Part shown: positions 60,806-64,000 of the stretch, one piece after another | Numbering within the stretch: position 1 is the stretch's first letter | Layout: every line of letters begins with the position of its first letter | From: Anthoceros angustus | Taxonomy: Eukaryota > Streptophyta > Anthocerotopsida > Anthocerotales > Anthocerotaceae | NCBI GenBank assembly: GCA_010909165.1 | Contig: MU008156.1 | Span: 744,001 to 808,000 of the forward strand | Reading direction: 5' to 3' | DNA: 64,000 nt | Program-made: the position numbers and the translations under genes | The notes under the pieces: model-generated | The model's input: the letters and a program-made list of their open reading frames with translations, nothing else | Database searches by the model: none | What the model was told of the DNA's origin: nothing

Positions 60806-62984
60806 GAAGGAGGAGGCTGCAGTGCTACCCACACGCGTGGTGAAGGAGGAGGAGACTACTGGAGCCACGGTCATGGTGGAGGAGACTCGACTACCCAAGA
60901 TGGTGGAAGAGGAGCATACTACAGAGCCAGTGGTGGTGGACGAGGAGAATATTACACGCTACGGTGATGGAGGAAGAGGAGGAGACTCCAACAGCCACAA
61001 TGGTCAAGAAGGAGGAGGAGACCTAGTAGAAACCACGGTGGTGGTGGAGGAGGTGGAGACTCCAACAGAGCCACGGCCGTGGTGGAGGATGAGGAGGAGT
61101 CTCAAACAACATCAACGGTGGTGATTCGAGGAGGAGACTCTAGCGGACGTGTTGGTGGATCCAAGGAGGGACTCTAGCAGATCCATGGTGTTGGAGGATC
61201 GTGAAGAGGCGCATGTTTGAGCCACAAGGTGGATATTTCATACGTAATCTACAACGGAGTAGCTCAAAATTAGGGCCCATGATAGAGGAGACTCTAGAAT
61301 TAGAATCGGCTGGAGGAGACTCTAGAATCCATGCATATGGCGGCGAAGAGTCCAAAATCGACTCCATGGCGGAGGAGAGTCCGGAATCAAAATCCACGGT
61401 GGAGGAGACTCCACAAAATCCACTAGAAGGATACAAAATGTATTTTGTCAAATATCCAAAGCCTCTTGAAAGTTCATACAATGGAAAAATTGCATCAAAG
61501 GAGCTTGAAGTGAAGTGGTATACAGAGTGCGAGATGTTTTACATGCTGGAGTTGTATTCAAAAGGTATGAGAAGGACAACGTGCTCACTATGTTGAAAGC
61601 GGCTCGTGCAACTAGCTCAACTCATGAGTTAGACCTTGCTAAACTACAAAGACAAAAACTAGCTTAGAACAAGAGATAAAACAGCTTCAACAAGAAGGGA
61701 ATTAGAAAATGAAAAGCAACAGAAGCATATCAAGAGCTCCAAGCATTGCAGAGAAGAATGCGGAGCATGAAGCATACAATGAAAATCGCAAAGGGATCGA
61801 AATATTATGACGCTACGGTGATGGAGGAAGAGGAGGAGACTCCAACAGCAGCCACAATGGTCAAGAAGGAGGAGGAGACCCTAGTAGAAACCACGGTGGT
61901 GGTGGAGGAGGTGGAGACTCAACATGCGCCTGACCGACGGTGGTGGAGGATGAGGAGGAGTCTCAAACAACATCAACGGTGGTGATTCCGGAGGAGGAGA
62001 CTCCGTGACGCTGGTGGATCCAAGGAGGGACTCTAGCAGTATCCATGGTGTTGGAGGATCGTGAAGAGGCGCATGTTTCTGTGAGCCACGGCGAAGGTGG
62101 ATATTTCATACGTAATCTACAACGGAGAGTAGCTCAAAATTAGGGCCCATGATAGAGGAGACTCTAGAATTAGAATCGAGTGGAGGAGACTCTAGAATCC
62201 ATGCATATGGCGGCGAAGAGTCCAAAATCGACTCCATGGCGGAGGAGAGTCCGAATCAAAATCCACGGTGGAGGAGACTCCACAACCAAAATCCACTAGA
62301 AGGAAGGATACAAAATGTATTTTGTCAAATATCCAAAGCCTCTTGAAAGTTCATACAATGGAAAAATTGCATCAAAGGAGCTTGAAGTGAAGTGGTATCA
62401 GGAGTGCGAGATGTTTTACATGCTGGAGTTGTATTCAAAAGGTATGAGAAGGACAACGTGCTCACTATGTTGAAAAGCAGTGCAACTAGCTCAACTCATG
62501 AGTTAGACCTTGCTAAACTACAAAGACAAAAACTAGCTTAGAACAAGAGATAAAACAGCTTCAACAAGAAGGGAATTAGAAAATGAAAAGCAACAGAAGC
62601 ATATCAAGAGCTCCAAGCATTGCATGTGGAGAAGAATGCGGAGCATGAAGCATACAATGAAAATCGCAAAGGGATCGAAATATTATGTTATTGGCAAAAG
62701 AAAAGGACAAGGCTGCACTTGAGGTGGAATGTAAAAAGCAAGTCGAAACATTTTTTCCTTGTGGAATGCTAGTAGCTCAACATTTCAAATCGTTATATTT
62801 GTGCGAATGAGTTGAGAACATTGTATCGACTAGGCAATCGCAGACGGAAGAACACTATCGGATGAAGAGTTGTTATCTTTGAAATTTGAAATACGGAAGA
62901 TCCACCAGTGCTTCCGGACCTTCAATGTATAAAAATATTGATGAATCTGATTCAATAGGCTTAAAATGTTGCACAAGAAGAAGG

Positions 62985-63600
62985 ACTACAGGCATCCACC
63001 GCATTGCCCAAGAAGGGACTACAGCATCCACCGCATTGCCCAAGAAGGATTACAGGCATCCACCACATTGCCCAAAAGGACAACAGCATCAACGACATTG
63101 ACTAGAAAGGGACTACAAACATCCACAATTGAAAGTATACAGTGCATCCACGGCACCGCCATTGCCCAAGAAGGGACTAGGCATCCATAGTTGAAAGTGT
63201 CTGTGCTCCATCCACGGCGCCGCCATTGCCCAAAGAGGGACTACAGGCAGCTGAAAGTATACAAGTCGCATCCACACCCGCCATTGCCCAAAGAGGGACT
63301 ACAGCATCCACAAAAAGTATACAGGCTCCATCCACATCTCCGCCATTGCCCAAGAAGGGATTACAGGCATCCACAACTAAAAGTACACATGCTCCATCCA
63401 CGCCCGCCATTGCCCAAAGAGGGACTACAAGCATCCACAGTTGAAAGTATACAGGCATCCACCGCATTGCCCAAAAGGGACTACAGCATCTATGTTATTG
63501 ATTGGAAAGGGACTACAGGCATCCACGCCACCATTGCCGGGCGCCCAAGAAGGTCTACAGCATCCACGACCCTCATGGAGGAGCTATGACATCCACGACA
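62985..63600 (+). repeat. Minisatellite D, unit 6 last copy
   Basis: Complete D block preceding the truncated E block at the window end. One subunit has CCCAAGAAGGGATTACAGG where other copies have CCCAAAGAGGGACTACAGG, a sign of exchange between subunits. Confidence 0.8.
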
Positions 63601-64000
63601 CCACTTAGGTTGACTCGCATGGAGAAGCAAAACAAAAAGTCACAAAAGAGCAAAAGTCTATCGATCAACATGGAAAGAAAAGATATGATTACAACTCGAA
63701 TGCCAATATTTTTCGTGCTTAGAAGTTGATGATGGTTGCGAAATGGATGGCATGTCATCAATTCCAAAGCCGGGAGGTTGTGAGAAAAACAACTCATGGG
63801 GTCTCAAAGGCCCATGTTGACAAAGCAAATTCGTGTTTTGGATGCTGATCGGTAAAAATGCAATAATTCACTAGCCTTGAAGATATCAATGCCTATTGGG
63901 GACGAAGATACATTTTTGATAAGGACTCTCAAAAGAACTTCAATGCAATTCTTGGTGCCAACCATTTCCATGACACATGTCTACTTCCTAATGAAGACCC

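Larger units (their letters stand above)
55817..64000 (+). pseudogene. PPI1-like gene copy 6, heavily rearranged, runs off the window
   Basis: From the ATG at 55817, block B makes two rounds (turn-back near 56960, where GAGGAGGAG leads again into ACTACAAGACCCACCGTAGT). It runs to about 59525. C (59525-60200) and D (60200-60805) follow. D then fuses to the late part of B near 60810, leading to a second C (from about 61435). That C breaks off at GAAATATTATG near 61808 and re-enters B at ACGCTACGGTGATGG. A third complete C (about 62305-62985), D (62985-63600) and the start of E follow to the window end. If read through, the product would have three coiled-coil blocks with acidic repeats between them. 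The membrane segment lies beyond the window. Frame is broken repeatedly. Confidence 0.55.

Noticed and set aside
1-64000. tRNA, rRNA or other structural RNA genes
   Set aside because: I found no convincing cloverleaf or rRNA core by eye. A covariance-model scan would be needed to exclude small ones.

Overview
The window is nuclear DNA of a land plant. It holds spliced genes with GT-AG introns, a plant-type NPF transporter, a GRAS transcription factor, a neprosin-domain gene and a GH28 polygalacturonase of the plant type that lacks the Gly-His-Gly motif. The exact lineage cannot be read from the sequence. The compact, intron-poor, GC-rich genes lying between AT-rich ones would fit a seed-free plant (bryophyte or lycophyte grade), but this is only an impression.

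Positions 1-21,800 are an ordinary gene-dense region. In order: the 5' part of a neprosin-domain gene (minus); an NPF/PTR proton-coupled transporter (minus, 4 exons); a membrane-anchored GH28 protein (plus, 5 exons); a polyglutamine-bearing GRAS regulator (plus, with a probable GC-AG intron); a minus-strand gene whose protein resembles the animal PI3K-gamma adaptors p101/p84 (unexpected in a plant); a five-exon gene for an unrecognised 336-residue membrane protein (minus); an armadillo-repeat protein (plus); and TFIIA-gamma (minus, 3 exons, 106 aa). A decayed reverse-transcriptase fragment with a 12-bp target-site duplication follows. In most of these genes the exon phases join cleanly, which indicates accurate base-level sequence here.

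Positions 21,822-64,000 are a tandem macrosatellite with at least six units of about 4.7 to more than 9 kb. Each unit has the same order. A is an AT-rich spacer of about 1 kb with a TATA-like box. B is a purine-rich Glu/Val/Thr repeat block opening with a conserved ATG. C is a conserved block encoding a Tyr-Phe-Val-Lys-Tyr motif, a coiled coil and a DGRTLSDEE motif. D is a proline-lysine repeat minisatellite. E is a basic tail ending in a single transmembrane segment and a stop. Joined, B-E look like one gene for a tail-anchored coiled-coil protein resembling plant PROTON PUMP INTERACTOR (PPI1), which binds the plasma-membrane H+-ATPase. Every copy is broken by one-base indels. These sit at homopolymers and C-A/T-G or CG sites, while the intervening bases are nearly identical between copies, so uncorrected long-read consensus error is at least as likely as true pseudogenisation. 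Units 2, 3, 5 and 6 also carry internal block duplications with short homology at the junctions I examined. A second reverse-transcriptase fragment of the same family sits only in the spacer of unit 1.

The left-hand genes do not form a pathway. The main points of interest are the p101-like gene and the amplified PPI-like array.
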